From JAJTFW01 sp046330075 (lineage in GTDB: Bacteria; Bacteroidota; Bacteroidia; AKYH767-A; OLB10), in contig JAXLTL010000003.1 of the NCBI GenBank assembly GCA_046330075.1, positions 124,001 through 188,000 on the forward strand: a DNA stretch of 64,000 bases, in the 5' to 3' direction. Shown here piece by piece: positions 17,940-26,001 of the stretch. Each line of letters begins with the position of its first letter. The stretch's first letter is position 1. A program made the position numbers and the translations under genes. The notes beneath the pieces were generated by a model. It ran no database searches. It was not told the DNA's origin and was given only the letters and a program-made list of their open reading frames with translations.

Positions 17940-18344
17940 TTACAAACCTTTTTCAAGAATCAGGGAAACAGCCGTCACATCTGCGGGTGCAAAATGGTAT
18001 GTTTTCAATTCGGCAGGAGTGATCCATACGATCTGGTCATGATCCGTCAGCTGCATTGGTGTCTCCTCGCAACCGGCAATGAAAAAAGTGAATTCAAGCA
18101 CTCTATGGGAAGCCTGAAACCGATAATGGCAATATTCGCGGATATCCCGCAGCGTCAGGTTGAGTTCTTCGTGTATTTCCCTGCGTATTGCCTCTTCCGG
18201 CAATTCGTCAGGCTCCATCTTACCACCCGGAAATTCCCAGTAACCGGCTAACGGCTTGCCTGTTTTTTTACGGGCAATCAGAAATTTTCCGTCGCCTCTG
18301 AGGATGATGGCTGCCACAACCTTCATGGGGGAATGTCCGGACAT
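17940..18344 (-). CDS. NUDIX hydrolase, MutT-like 8-oxo-dGTP diphosphatase
   Basis: A 134-residue protein with a complete Nudix box, GGKMEPDELPEEAIRREIHE followed by EL, matching GX5EX7REUXEEXGU. The N-terminal KVVAAIILRGDGKFLIARK and the LAGYWEFPGGK segment are typical of MutT/CTP pyrophosphohydrolase-like enzymes that clean the nucleotide pool. It is convergent with the preceding gene (one base between stops). A TACCTTCG box sits four bases before the ATG. A second ATG six codons in (18326) is possible. Confidence 0.9.
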   Translation of the reverse strand: MSGHSPMKVVAAIILRGDGKFLIARKKTGKPLAGYWEFPGGKMEPDELPEEAIRREIHEELNLTLRDIREYCHYRFQASHRVLEFTFFIAGCEETPMQLTDHDQIVWITPAELKTYHFAPADVTAVSLILEKGL

Positions 18345-18382
18345 ACAGCGAAGGTAATTTCTTTCGGCAAATGAGTAAAAAC

Positions 18383-18412
18383 AAACAGGGCTCCGTTTCC
18401 GGAGCCCTGTTT
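18383..18412 (-). terminator. Rho-independent terminator of the T9SS cargo gene
   Basis: A 13-bp perfect stem (18383-18395 with 18400-18412) and TTTC loop, followed on the minus strand by a T-rich stretch. It lies about 30 bp downstream of the stop of the 18444-19820 gene. Confidence 0.85.
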
Positions 18413-18443
18413 ATGCAAGCAGTTTATAAGGTTAATTTATCAA

Positions 18444-19820
18444 TTATTTGGTTTTGATAATGCGTGACATGGTTGTCTTCTCGCCCTGAGTTGCAGTTAC
18501 AAAGTATACACCATCGTTCAGGTTTTTACCGAATTCGAGGGTTCCTTCGTTTGTGTTGTAAGCGAAATTATCAACCAGGCGACCTGTCATATCTGTTACA
18601 CGAACATCAACTTGCTGAGCAGCTTCAAATCCCTGAGCTACCATGAAGAAAGAAGATGAAGATGGGTTCGGATAGAATGATGCAGTTACACCATTCTCGA
18701 GACGGTTGCCGCTGTTGTTGTTGATCGGAGTAGTAATTCCGATTACGCAAGGATCACCATAGCAGTAAGGAATTCCATCAACGATTGCACGAACACGAAC
18801 CAGATAGAATTTGTTAGCCTGAAGTGCAGGTGTTACATCTGCAAGGCGGCACCAACGGCTGTTGGAAACATGTGTGAATGTAGCTCCGGGGTTGGTAGTT
18901 TCTTCGAATTCGAATTCATACTGTGGAGTGCTTTGATAAGCAAGTACCAGACCTGCTTTGATGCTGTCAGCTGTAGTCAGGGTCAGGTTGCCGCAATGTG
19001 CAGGAATCAACTCCGGCTGACGAACTGAACGCAATACGATACCATCGCTGGTGAAAGAGCAAGCTCCGTTGTTGAGGCTAACTGTCAGGTACACAGTCAG
19101 TGTGTCAAGTACAGCACCCAATTGAAGTCCATCCATCAAAACACTAACGTTTTGAGTGGTTGCACCGGTAGACCAGTTATATGAACTGAATCCGGGATCT
19201 GCAGCAAGATCAACGAAACCAGGCTTACAAACTGTGATCGGGCTCAGCGCAGTGATCGCAGGCTGATAACCGGCATCAAAAACTTCTACGTGTACAGTAG
19301 CACTGGTAGAAGTGCTGCACGCGCCAAAGTTGTTGGTTACAGTGAGGGTGTAATCACCTGTCTGGTTAACTGTGATGTTACGTGTAGTCTGACCAGTGCT
19401 CCAGGAATAGCTGCTGAAGAACTGACCACCGCTTCCCTGAAGGGTAGCTGACTGTCCAGGACAAACATTAACTGGTCCGGCAGGGTTAATCGTAGCGTTG
19501 GTAGCCGGAATCACGAAGAACGGAGTCCAGTTGCTGCGAATCAAAACCTGTACACCATTCAGGAATCCGGTTACAGATACACGGTAAAATCCAGTCTGAC
19601 TGATAAAGATAGATGAAGTAGTTGCACCATTGTTCCAGAGATACGAGAGAGGCCCATTCAATCCTGTAACCACAGCGTCAAGCTTGGTTCCAGCGCAAAC
19701 AATCGGTCCGGAAGGGACGATAGTGACACTTTGTGCCTGCACAGCAGCGCTCATAGTGGTCACTGTCAGAAATACGCCCAGGACGTACTTCCAAACACCT
19801 TTAGTAATTTTAGTAGTCAT
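18444..19820 (-). CDS. Secreted Ig/PKD-like repeat protein with T9SS sorting domain, probably highly expressed
   Basis: A 458-residue protein: signal peptide (about 1-30, ending AVQAQ), three repeated modules of the form (V)CxGxxxxL...YxWxxGxTTxxIxVxxxGxYxVTV (AGTKLDAVVTG, CPGQSATLQGSG, CKPGFVDLAAD), typical of Ig-like/SprB-like surface adhesins, then a fibronectin-like part, and a type A T9SS sorting domain (YPNPSSSSF ... NDGVYFVTAT ... IIKTK). Codon choice is unusual compared with neighbours, favouring AAC, TAC, TTC, GGT and CGT. Together with a good promoter and strong terminator this suggests high expression. The ligand is unknown. Confidence 0.85.
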   Translation of the reverse strand: MTTKITKGVWKYVLGVFLTVTTMSAAVQAQSVTIVPSGPIVCAGTKLDAVVTGLNGPLSYLWNNGATTSSIFISQTGFYRVSVTGFLNGVQVLIRSNWTPFFVIPATNATINPAGPVNVCPGQSATLQGSGGQFFSSYSWSTGQTTRNITVNQTGDYTLTVTNNFGACSTSTSATVHVEVFDAGYQPAITALSPITVCKPGFVDLAADPGFSSYNWSTGATTQNVSVLMDGLQLGAVLDTLTVYLTVSLNNGACSFTSDGIVLRSVRQPELIPAHCGNLTLTTADSIKAGLVLAYQSTPQYEFEFEETTNPGATFTHVSNSRWCRLADVTPALQANKFYLVRVRAIVDGIPYCYGDPCVIGITTPINNNSGNRLENGVTASFYPNPSSSSFFMVAQGFEAAQQVDVRVTDMTGRLVDNFAYNTNEGTLEFGKNLNDGVYFVTATQGEKTTMSRIIKTK

Positions 19821-19875
19821 ATTTGATTTTAGTTGAAGAGATTAGCGAAGGTCAACGCACTTTTGTGCTCAGTAG

Positions 19876-19907
19876 CAAATGTAGGGAGACTTTGCAATAC
19901 GATGCAA
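19876..19907 (-). promoter_or_regulatory. Promoter of the 18444-19820 cargo gene
   Basis: On the minus strand, TTG (19907-19905), a 21-bp spacer and exact TACATTTG (19883-19876). The 5' leader would be about 50 nt, longer than for most genes here. Confidence 0.5.
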
Positions 19908-20078
19908 GTGTAAGGTATGAAAGAATTTGCTTTTTTCACGAACAGCCTGTTAACATCTGTAAATAGCTGTTTTTTATAGGTAAAATCACTTGAAATTTCA
20001 ACTCAATCAGTTGATAATTAGGAGGAGGAGAGCATAACCCCGTTTTATTTTTCTGTAACATTGCCCCCGTGATTCCGT

Positions 20079-23000
20079 ATGGGAGCGGTCAGCATGAAGC
20101 AATTAACACGGTGTTTAGTCTTTCTGTCAGCAATATTGGCGTTTTATAATGCTGATGCTCAGAGATTTAACCTCGATACTTATACTGTTTCTGATGGATT
20201 GCCCGGAAATCAGATAAATAAAATCATTCAGGACCATGTTGGCCGTTTATGGGTGGGTACCATGAGTGGCGGTTGCAGGTTCGACGGAAAATCATTTGTC
20301 CGGTTTGATCAGGGGAATGTGCTCTACAGCAATCCGGTAAAAACCATTTTTGAAGACAGCAAAGGGAATATCTGGTTTGGCACTATCCGAAAAGGCCTCG
20401 TACGATTCAGCGGAACAGATTATTCTACCTTTTCAACTGACGATGGTTTGCTGAGCGATAATATTAACGCCATTTGTGAGGATAATAAAGGTGTTTTATG
20501 GATCGGAACGTCGGAGGGACTTAGTAAGTACGATGGAAAGAGCTTTCAGAGTATCACGAATACGAAGGGGCTGATCAACAACAACATTTTTGATCTTATA
20601 AAAGATTCAAAAGGCCGGATCTGGGTCGCTACTATTGGCGGCGTAAATATGTTTGACGGTGCGTCGATTCAGACGTTTACCACCGATCAGGGACTGTTGA
20701 ACAACATCGTTTATTCGATCCATGAAAACCGCAACGGAGATATCTGGTTCGGTACTTACGATGGTGTGAGTGTATGGAATGGGAAAGAATTCTCCAATTA
20801 TTCCACGGATCAGGGGCTTCCGGTTGAACGGGTCGAAAATCTTACGCTGGATCACAATGGCCATTGGTGGGCAGGCACATATGGCGGTGGACTTGCCAAA
20901 TTCCGTAACGGGAGTTTTACAACAACGAAGTTCGGGCAGGACATCAACAGTAATATCATTAAATCGATGATCGAAGACCGTGAAGGGAATTACTGGATCG
21001 GTTCATGGAATGGGTTGTTCAGGTACAATGGCGACAGGTTTATCACCTATACCATGGAAGACGGGATCCCTAATAATAATATCCTTTCTGTTTTCTCAGA
21101 TTCTTCCAGCGGCATCTGGTTTGGTACACTTTCAGGCGGAGTCAGTTTTTTTGATGGAAAAACCTTCAAAAATATCAATGCTGCCAAGGGCCTGAAAAGT
21201 AATAACGTATGGTGCATCAACCGCGACCGTGATGGGAACATATGGTTCGGAACGACCAATGGGCCGGCTAAATACAACGCCCAAACAGGAAACGCCGAAT
21301 CGGTTTTTCCGCAGTTGCAATCCCTCATCATTTATGCGTTTCTGCACGACCGGAATGGAAATTATTATTTCGGAACCGATAAAGGAGTGTATGTTTTCCC
21401 GAAGGGAAAACCCGAAGTTTTAATTGGAATCAATGAGGGACTTTCAAACGATAAAGTAAGGGTGTTGTATGAAGATGTGCAAGGTAAAGTCTGGGTGGGG
21501 ACTCTCAAGGGACTTTTTTATCTGGATAATAACCGCGCAATCAGTTTTGAAGAAACCTATCATCTCCCGAAAGCACCGATTACCTCACTCATCAATGACC
21601 GGCAAGGCAATCTGCTTATCAGTACCTATGATTTTGGTGTTATTCTGTATAAAACAGGGAATCAGGCTGAGCCCGTTAAAATCCTGAATAAAAAGGCAGG
21701 ACTTAACAGTGAAAAGATCCTGTTTAATTACCTCGACCGCCAAAATCATCTCTGGCTGGGTACTTCAGAAGGGCTTGACAATATTGATTGGGAACATTAT
21801 CTGCAGGAAGGTAAAATCATCAACGTGCATTATGATAAAAGCAACGGCTACCTGGGTGTGGAAAGTAATGCTGCCTGTGAAGATAAATCCGGAAACCTGT
21901 GGTTTGCCACGGTGAACGGAGTGATTCGTTACAGTCCCGATGCAGGTGGTTTACCGGTGACTCTGCCTCTGGTGTCTATCAGTAATATCCAGCTGTTTCT
22001 GGAGAATGTAAATTGGAAAAAGAATAAAATCAGAGTACATCCCAATACCGGCCTCCCGATCGATCTGGTGTTGCCCTATAACAGCAATCACCTCAGTTTT
22101 ATCGTAAGCGGGATCTATCTCACGGCACCCGATGAAGTGCGCTTCCGGTATATGCTGGAAGGATTTGAAGATTCCTGGTCGCCACCTACTAAAAATGGTA
22201 CAGCCAGTTATTCGAATATTCCTCCGGGATCGTACATTTTCAAAGTTCAGGCCAGCGCCAACGGCCGCGACTGGAGTGTGCCCGTCACCTACAATTTCAC
22301 CATTCGCCCGCCGATTTGGAAAACACCGTTTTTCTATCTGATGTATGTTGTTGTTGGAGCCGGGTCGGTGATGCTGGCGTACCGTATCCGTACCCGCTCT
22401 TTGAGGCGAAGTCAGGAAATGTTGCGGCGAAAAGTGGAGGCCCGCACCCGCGAACTGCAAGCCAAGAACCTCGAGCTGGCCAAGCTCTCACTGGTAGCCT
22501 CTGAAACAGATAATGCAGTCATGATCTTTGACGAACACCTCGACCTCGAATGGGTAAATGCCGGTTATACCAAATTAACGGGTTATACACTCGAGGAGGT
22601 GAAGAAACTACGCGGAGCGCACCTGCATGAACTGACCACCAATCAGGAGGTGCTGCAGCATCTGGACGAATGCATCCGTCTCCGGAAGTCGTTCATTTAC
22701 GAATCAGAAATCGAACATAAAAACAAGAGCCACCGCTGGGCTTCTTCCACTCTGACGCCGATCCTCAATGAGCAGGGCCAGCTTAAGAATATCGTAGTGA
22801 TCGATACTGATATCACGCTGCGGAAACACATGGAAGAGCAGATTCGGGAAGCATTGGAAGAGAAAGGACTATTGTTGCGGGAGATTCACCACCGTGTAAA
22901 AAACAACCTGCAGATCATCATCAGTCTGTTTAATTTGCAAACCAGTTATGTAACAGATGATAACGCTTATAAAGCTCTGAAAGAAGGACAGGACCGGATC

Positions 23001-23474
23001 AAAAGCATGGCCCTGATCCACGAACGTTTTTACCAGACCGATGGTCTTTCAAAGATTGATTTTGACGACTATATCAAGCGCCTTGCCGAAAATCTGATGC
23101 AAAGCTTCCGGATCAGCCAATCGCAGGTTTCTTTGATAATCCAATCCGATAAGATATCTTTGGATATTGACACAGCCGTACCCTGCGGACTCATCATCAA
23201 TGAAATTGTATCCAATTCGCTGAAACATGCGTTTAAGGATGGCCGGAAAGGGGAGATATCCATTACGTTGAATCAAACGGAAAAAGATATCTTTCGTCTG
23301 GTAATTGGCGACAATGGCATAGGAATGCCCGAAGGTTTCTCTGTAGAAACCTCTGATTCGCTGGGAGTACAACTGATTCAGGCCCTCACCGATCAATTGG
23401 AAGGAACGATGCAGGTCGAGAATCAGCCCGGACTTGGAGTAAAGTATATTATTAACTTTAGACGCATTAGTTAA
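20079..23474 (+). CDS. Periplasmic-propeller sensor histidine kinase (Reg_prop, Y_Y_Y, PAS, HisKA_2)
   Basis: A 1131-residue membrane kinase. After a signal sequence, residues ~30-640 carry about fourteen Reg_prop blades (repeats of the form DxxGxIWFGT.xG), giving two seven-bladed periplasmic propellers. Then come a Y_Y_Y domain (about 665-750), one membrane helix (about 760-780), a PAS domain (about 810-920) and a HisKA_2-type dimerisation domain with the phosphorylated histidine in EIHHRVKNNLQIIISL (His937 or 938). The HATPase has N (NEIVSNSLKHAF) and G (GDNGIGMPEG) boxes. Unlike classical Bacteroidota hybrid systems it lacks a fused receiver and AraC domain; the receiver is the next gene, 12 bp downstream. 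An ATG five codons in is an alternative start. Confidence 0.93.
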   Translation: MGAVSMKQLTRCLVFLSAILAFYNADAQRFNLDTYTVSDGLPGNQINKIIQDHVGRLWVGTMSGGCRFDGKSFVRFDQGNVLYSNPVKTIFEDSKGNIWFGTIRKGLVRFSGTDYSTFSTDDGLLSDNINAICEDNKGVLWIGTSEGLSKYDGKSFQSITNTKGLINNNIFDLIKDSKGRIWVATIGGVNMFDGASIQTFTTDQGLLNNIVYSIHENRNGDIWFGTYDGVSVWNGKEFSNYSTDQGLPVERVENLTLDHNGHWWAGTYGGGLAKFRNGSFTTTKFGQDINSNIIKSMIEDREGNYWIGSWNGLFRYNGDRFITYTMEDGIPNNNILSVFSDSSSGIWFGTLSGGVSFFDGKTFKNINAAKGLKSNNVWCINRDRDGNIWFGTTNGPAKYNAQTGNAESVFPQLQSLIIYAFLHDRNGNYYFGTDKGVYVFPKGKPEVLIGINEGLSNDKVRVLYEDVQGKVWVGTLKGLFYLDNNRAISFEETYHLPKAPITSLINDRQGNLLISTYDFGVILYKTGNQAEPVKILNKKAGLNSEKILFNYLDRQNHLWLGTSEGLDNIDWEHYLQEGKIINVHYDKSNGYLGVESNAACEDKSGNLWFATVNGVIRYSPDAGGLPVTLPLVSISNIQLFLENVNWKKNKIRVHPNTGLPIDLVLPYNSNHLSFIVSGIYLTAPDEVRFRYMLEGFEDSWSPPTKNGTASYSNIPPGSYIFKVQASANGRDWSVPVTYNFTIRPPIWKTPFFYLMYVVVGAGSVMLAYRIRTRSLRRSQEMLRRKVEARTRELQAKNLELAKLSLVASETDNAVMIFDEHLDLEWVNAGYTKLTGYTLEEVKKLRGAHLHELTTNQEVLQHLDECIRLRKSFIYESEIEHKNKSHRWASSTLTPILNEQGQLKNIVVIDTDITLRKHMEEQIREALEEKGLLLREIHHRVKNNLQIIISLFNLQTSYVTDDNAYKALKEGQDRIKSMALIHERFYQTDGLSKIDFDDYIKRLAENLMQSFRISQSQVSLIIQSDKISLDIDTAVPCGLIINEIVSNSLKHAFKDGRKGEISITLNQTEKDIFRLVIGDNGIGMPEGFSVETSDSLGVQLIQALTDQLEGTMQVENQPGLGVKYIINFRRIS

Positions 23475-23486
23475 ACCTGACCACGA

Positions 23487-24617
23487 ATGACTAAGACCCG
23501 AATTCTTGTTGTAGAAGATGAAAGCATTGTAGCGAAGGATATACAGAAATCCCTCGAAAAACTGGGCTATGAAGTACCCGCTACCGCTTCGTCTGCTGCA
23601 TCTGCCTATGAAAAGCTGGAACAGATTCAGCCTGATCTGGTATTCCTCGATATCAAACTGAAAGGTGAGGAAGATGGTATTCACATTGCCGAGCACATCA
23701 AAGAGAAATACAATATCCCGGTTATTTTTCTGACGTCCTATGTGGATCAGGAAACCCTTGATCGCGCCAAGGTGACAGAACCTTATGGATATATTGTTAA
23801 GCCGTTCAACGAGTCGGATTTGAAGACTACGGTGGAGATGGCACTCTTTAAATTTTCCCGCGATCGTGAAGTGCGCGAAAGTCAGCAACGGCTTGCCAAT
23901 GCCTTGGCCAAAGTGGAGGAGTCAATCATTGTGGTGGATACCGAAGGCCGCGTCACCTACCTCAATGAGAAAGCAGAGAACATGCTGGGGTATTCCAGTC
24001 TGTCTGCCCAGGGAATGGATGCGTTTGGATTGTTCGTGATTGAAGAAGAGGGAGGCACCGCAGTACGTAAAGATGAGCTGATGGGCATGATGCGAAAAGA
24101 TCAGGCCTGGCAAAATACAGATTGCTTTATTCTGGTAAAGCGCGATAACAGCAGCATTGGTGTTTCTGTTTCTGCTTCTCCGGTGCACGATGAGAAGAAC
24201 CAGTTTCTCGGTTGCGCCATTGTTATCGCTGATAAGCAAAGTGAAGCTGCAAAGCCGGCACCGGAAGTTGCGGCACAGGTAACGCTGCTCGACAATCAGG
24301 TTATTCAGAATTCTTTCTTCGTGAAGAAAGGATCGATGCTTGTAAAAGTGTACCTCGACAATATCCAGTGGATCCAGGCGATGGATAACTATGTTATTAT
24401 CCAGACCAACGCGGATCAGTTTGTGATTCACTCTACCATGAAGGATATTGAGAATAAACTCCCGCCCAGCAAGTTTTTACGTGTCCACCGTTCGTACATC
24501 ATTCCGATCGATAAAATCAACGTGCTCGACGAAAACACGGTGCTTATCGGAGATAAGACAATACCGATTGGGAAGTCGTACAAGGACACCTTCATGGCGC
24601 GCCTGAATTTCCTCTGA
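23487..24617 (+). CDS. Response regulator with REC, PAS and LytTR DNA-binding domains
   Basis: A 376-residue protein. The receiver domain (1-120) has acidic residues DE at 11-12, phospho-acceptor Asp55 (LVFLDIKLKG), and the conserved KPF lysine near 108. A PAS domain follows (about 130-240), then a LytTR DNA-binding domain (about 275-373, with LDNIQWIQAMDNYVII and FLRVHRSYIIPI). It is the cognate partner of the kinase just upstream: same strand, 12-bp gap. A PAS domain between receiver and LytTR is uncommon and may add a second input such as a small ligand or redox state. Target promoters are unknown. Confidence 0.92.
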   Translation: MTKTRILVVEDESIVAKDIQKSLEKLGYEVPATASSAASAYEKLEQIQPDLVFLDIKLKGEEDGIHIAEHIKEKYNIPVIFLTSYVDQETLDRAKVTEPYGYIVKPFNESDLKTTVEMALFKFSRDREVRESQQRLANALAKVEESIIVVDTEGRVTYLNEKAENMLGYSSLSAQGMDAFGLFVIEEEGGTAVRKDELMGMMRKDQAWQNTDCFILVKRDNSSIGVSVSASPVHDEKNQFLGCAIVIADKQSEAAKPAPEVAAQVTLLDNQVIQNSFFVKKGSMLVKVYLDNIQWIQAMDNYVIIQTNADQFVIHSTMKDIENKLPPSKFLRVHRSYIIPIDKINVLDENTVLIGDKTIPIGKSYKDTFMARLNFL

Positions 24618-24619
24618 TC

Positions 24620-25384
24620 GTGGATATCATCCGTTATAATCAGCAGGCCTGGGACGCAGAAGCCCGCAAAGGCAACGAGTGGACCATCCCTGTTGGTGAA
24701 GCGGAAATTGAACAGGCCCGAAGTGGTTATCCTCATCTCGTTTTAACACCCAAAAAACTTGTTCCTGCCTCCTGGTATCCGGAGCTGAAAGGCGCGAAAG
24801 TGCTGGCTTTGGCTTCCGGTGGAGGACAACAGGTGCCGATGCTGGCTGCAGCCGGAGCAGAAGTTACAGTGTTTGATTTGTCAGCCGAGCAGTTGAAGCG
24901 CGATGAAGTAACCTGTGCAAAGTTTGGTCTTCCGGTGAAAACCGTGCAGGGTAACATGATGGATTTGTCGGCGCTGCCTGAAAATTATTTTGATTTTATT
25001 TTTCATCCCTGCTCCAACTGCTTCGCACCTGACCTGCATCCGGTATGGGAAGGATGTGCCCGCGTCATCAAGAAAGGAGGAACCATCATCTGGGGATTTA
25101 CCAAAGCAGAAAGCATGCTGTTATACCGCAACAGCGACGATAGCTATACGCTCAAATACAAAATGCCGTACAGCGATACCGGTTCACTCACCGACGAAGA
25201 ACGCAGCGTTTACACAGACAAAAACGAACCTTTGTTGTTTGGTCATTCGCTCGAAGAGCAGATCACCGCTTTATTGAAAAACGGATTTATGTTAACCGAT
25301 CTTTACGAAGACGATTGGGGTGGGAGAGAACCCATGGACGCCTATTTCAAAGCGTTTGTAGCGTGTAAGGCGGTGAAATGTTGA
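24620..25384 (+). CDS. Class I SAM-dependent methyltransferase
   Basis: A 254-residue protein beginning with GTG, two bases after the regulator's stop codon, so probably translated with it. The Rossmann-fold motif I appears as VLALASGGGQQVPMLAAAGA, motif II as VTVFDLSAEQL, and DFIFHPCSNCF marks motif IV. The family is close to small-molecule methyltransferases annotated as class I SAM-dependent methyltransferase. The substrate cannot be told. Being the third member of a two-component run is its main contextual clue. Confidence 0.88.
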   Translation: MDIIRYNQQAWDAEARKGNEWTIPVGEAEIEQARSGYPHLVLTPKKLVPASWYPELKGAKVLALASGGGQQVPMLAAAGAEVTVFDLSAEQLKRDEVTCAKFGLPVKTVQGNMMDLSALPENYFDFIFHPCSNCFAPDLHPVWEGCARVIKKGGTIIWGFTKAESMLLYRNSDDSYTLKYKMPYSDTGSLTDEERSVYTDKNEPLLFGHSLEEQITALLKNGFMLTDLYEDDWGGREPMDAYFKAFVACKAVKC

Positions 25385-25390
25385 AGTTAC

Positions 25391-25427
25391 AGAGCGCTTG
25401 CGCCCTGAGCGCAGCCTCGGGGTTGCA
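25391..25427 (+). repeat. Dispersed post-stop repeat, copy 1
   Basis: The stretch AGAGCGCTTGCGCCCTGAGC and following GCAGCCTCGGGGTTGC matches 49008-49043 at about 31 of 36 positions. Both copies start just after the stop codon of a plus-strand gene facing a minus-strand gene. Confidence 0.6.
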
Positions 25428-25496
25428 GAGTTACAGAGTTGCGGAGTTGCTGAGTTACCAAGTTGTAAGAGGATATATGTTTTTCCCTGCGCCGCT
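25428..25496. repeat. Short imperfect GAGTT-type repeats
   Basis: Repeated units such as GAGTTACA, GAGTTGCG and GAGTTGCT (25428-25460) followed by AT-rich sequence. No coding capacity. Confidence 0.4.
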
Positions 25497-25588
25497 GCTC
25501 CCGATAGCTATCGGGACGCCGCGTGATCGCTGCTTCCGCTGCGCCTGCCTGCCGGCAGGCAGGGTTAAGTCGACAAATGCTCCTGTAA
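25497..25588 (-). repeat. Repeat cassette, partial copy C
   Basis: Contains the 16-bp palindrome CCCGATAGCTATCGGG (25500-25515), the 20-bp palindrome CCTGCCTGCCGGCAGGCAGG (25544-25563), and the sequence ACAAATGCTCCTGTAA that directly abuts the stop of a broken sorting domain. The same order occurs at 28230-28330 and, without the palindromes, at 25960-26001. Confidence 0.7.
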
Positions 25589-25690
25589 CTAGAATTTCAT
25601 CGTCTTATACGACACCGCCTCTTTCTCTGTAACAAGCTGCAAAATGTACACACCATTCGCCTAATTCGGCAAATTTTCCAACTTCGTTTA
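25589..25690 (-). pseudogene. Remnant of a T9SS sorting domain (fragment 1)
   Basis: Read on the minus strand, this encodes LENLPN, a TAG stop, then ANGVYILQLVTEKEAVSY and KTMKF-stop. This is the end of a type A sorting domain with one in-frame stop and no upstream gene. It is nearly the same as the C-terminus of the intact gene at 26002-27540 (VYVVNLVTDRETLSFKTMKF). Upstream it runs straight into repeat copy A. Confidence 0.75.
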
Positions 25691-25708
25691 TCATCTTTCA
25701 TATGCTAA

Positions 25709-26001
25709 CATCCCATGGGGGCTTTGCCCCCAAACCCCCAGTCACTTTTTCTCTTGATAGAAAAAGTAACCAAAAAGATCAAGGCCTGCACCATCACCTT
25801 TCCGCTTACAGCGAAATTTATTCTGTTTGCTTTGGGTGGGGCTCAGGGTGATCTCCTCAATCCTTTCGGAGCTTCCCTTCGCCTGGTCCACCCCTCGCTG
25901 CACAGAATAAACCGGTGATGCTGAGGGCCGGGATTTCATTTCTCTGCGTTCGTTGCGAGTCGCCGTTTTCGCTGCGTTTAAACCGACAAATGCTCCTGTA
26001 A
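25709..26001 (-). repeat. Repeat cassette, copy A
   Basis: About 290 bp shared with 27994-28329: the hairpin GGGGGCTTTGCCCCC with AAACCCCCAGT, then GTAACCAAAAAGATCAAGGC (25767-25786), CCTTTCCGCT, and GAGGGCCGGGATTTCATTTC, ending in ATGCTCCTGTAA against the stop of the next sorting domain. The middle parts differ between copies. Open frames inside are short and unconvincing. Confidence 0.75.

Noticed and set aside
25709..25740. Possible G-quadruplex in the repeat cassette (G5 runs on the minus strand)
   Set aside because: Only two G5 tracts plus one GGG occur on the same strand, and the adjoining C5 pairs with a G5 in a perfect GGGGGC-AAA-GCCCCC hairpin, which is the simpler reading.
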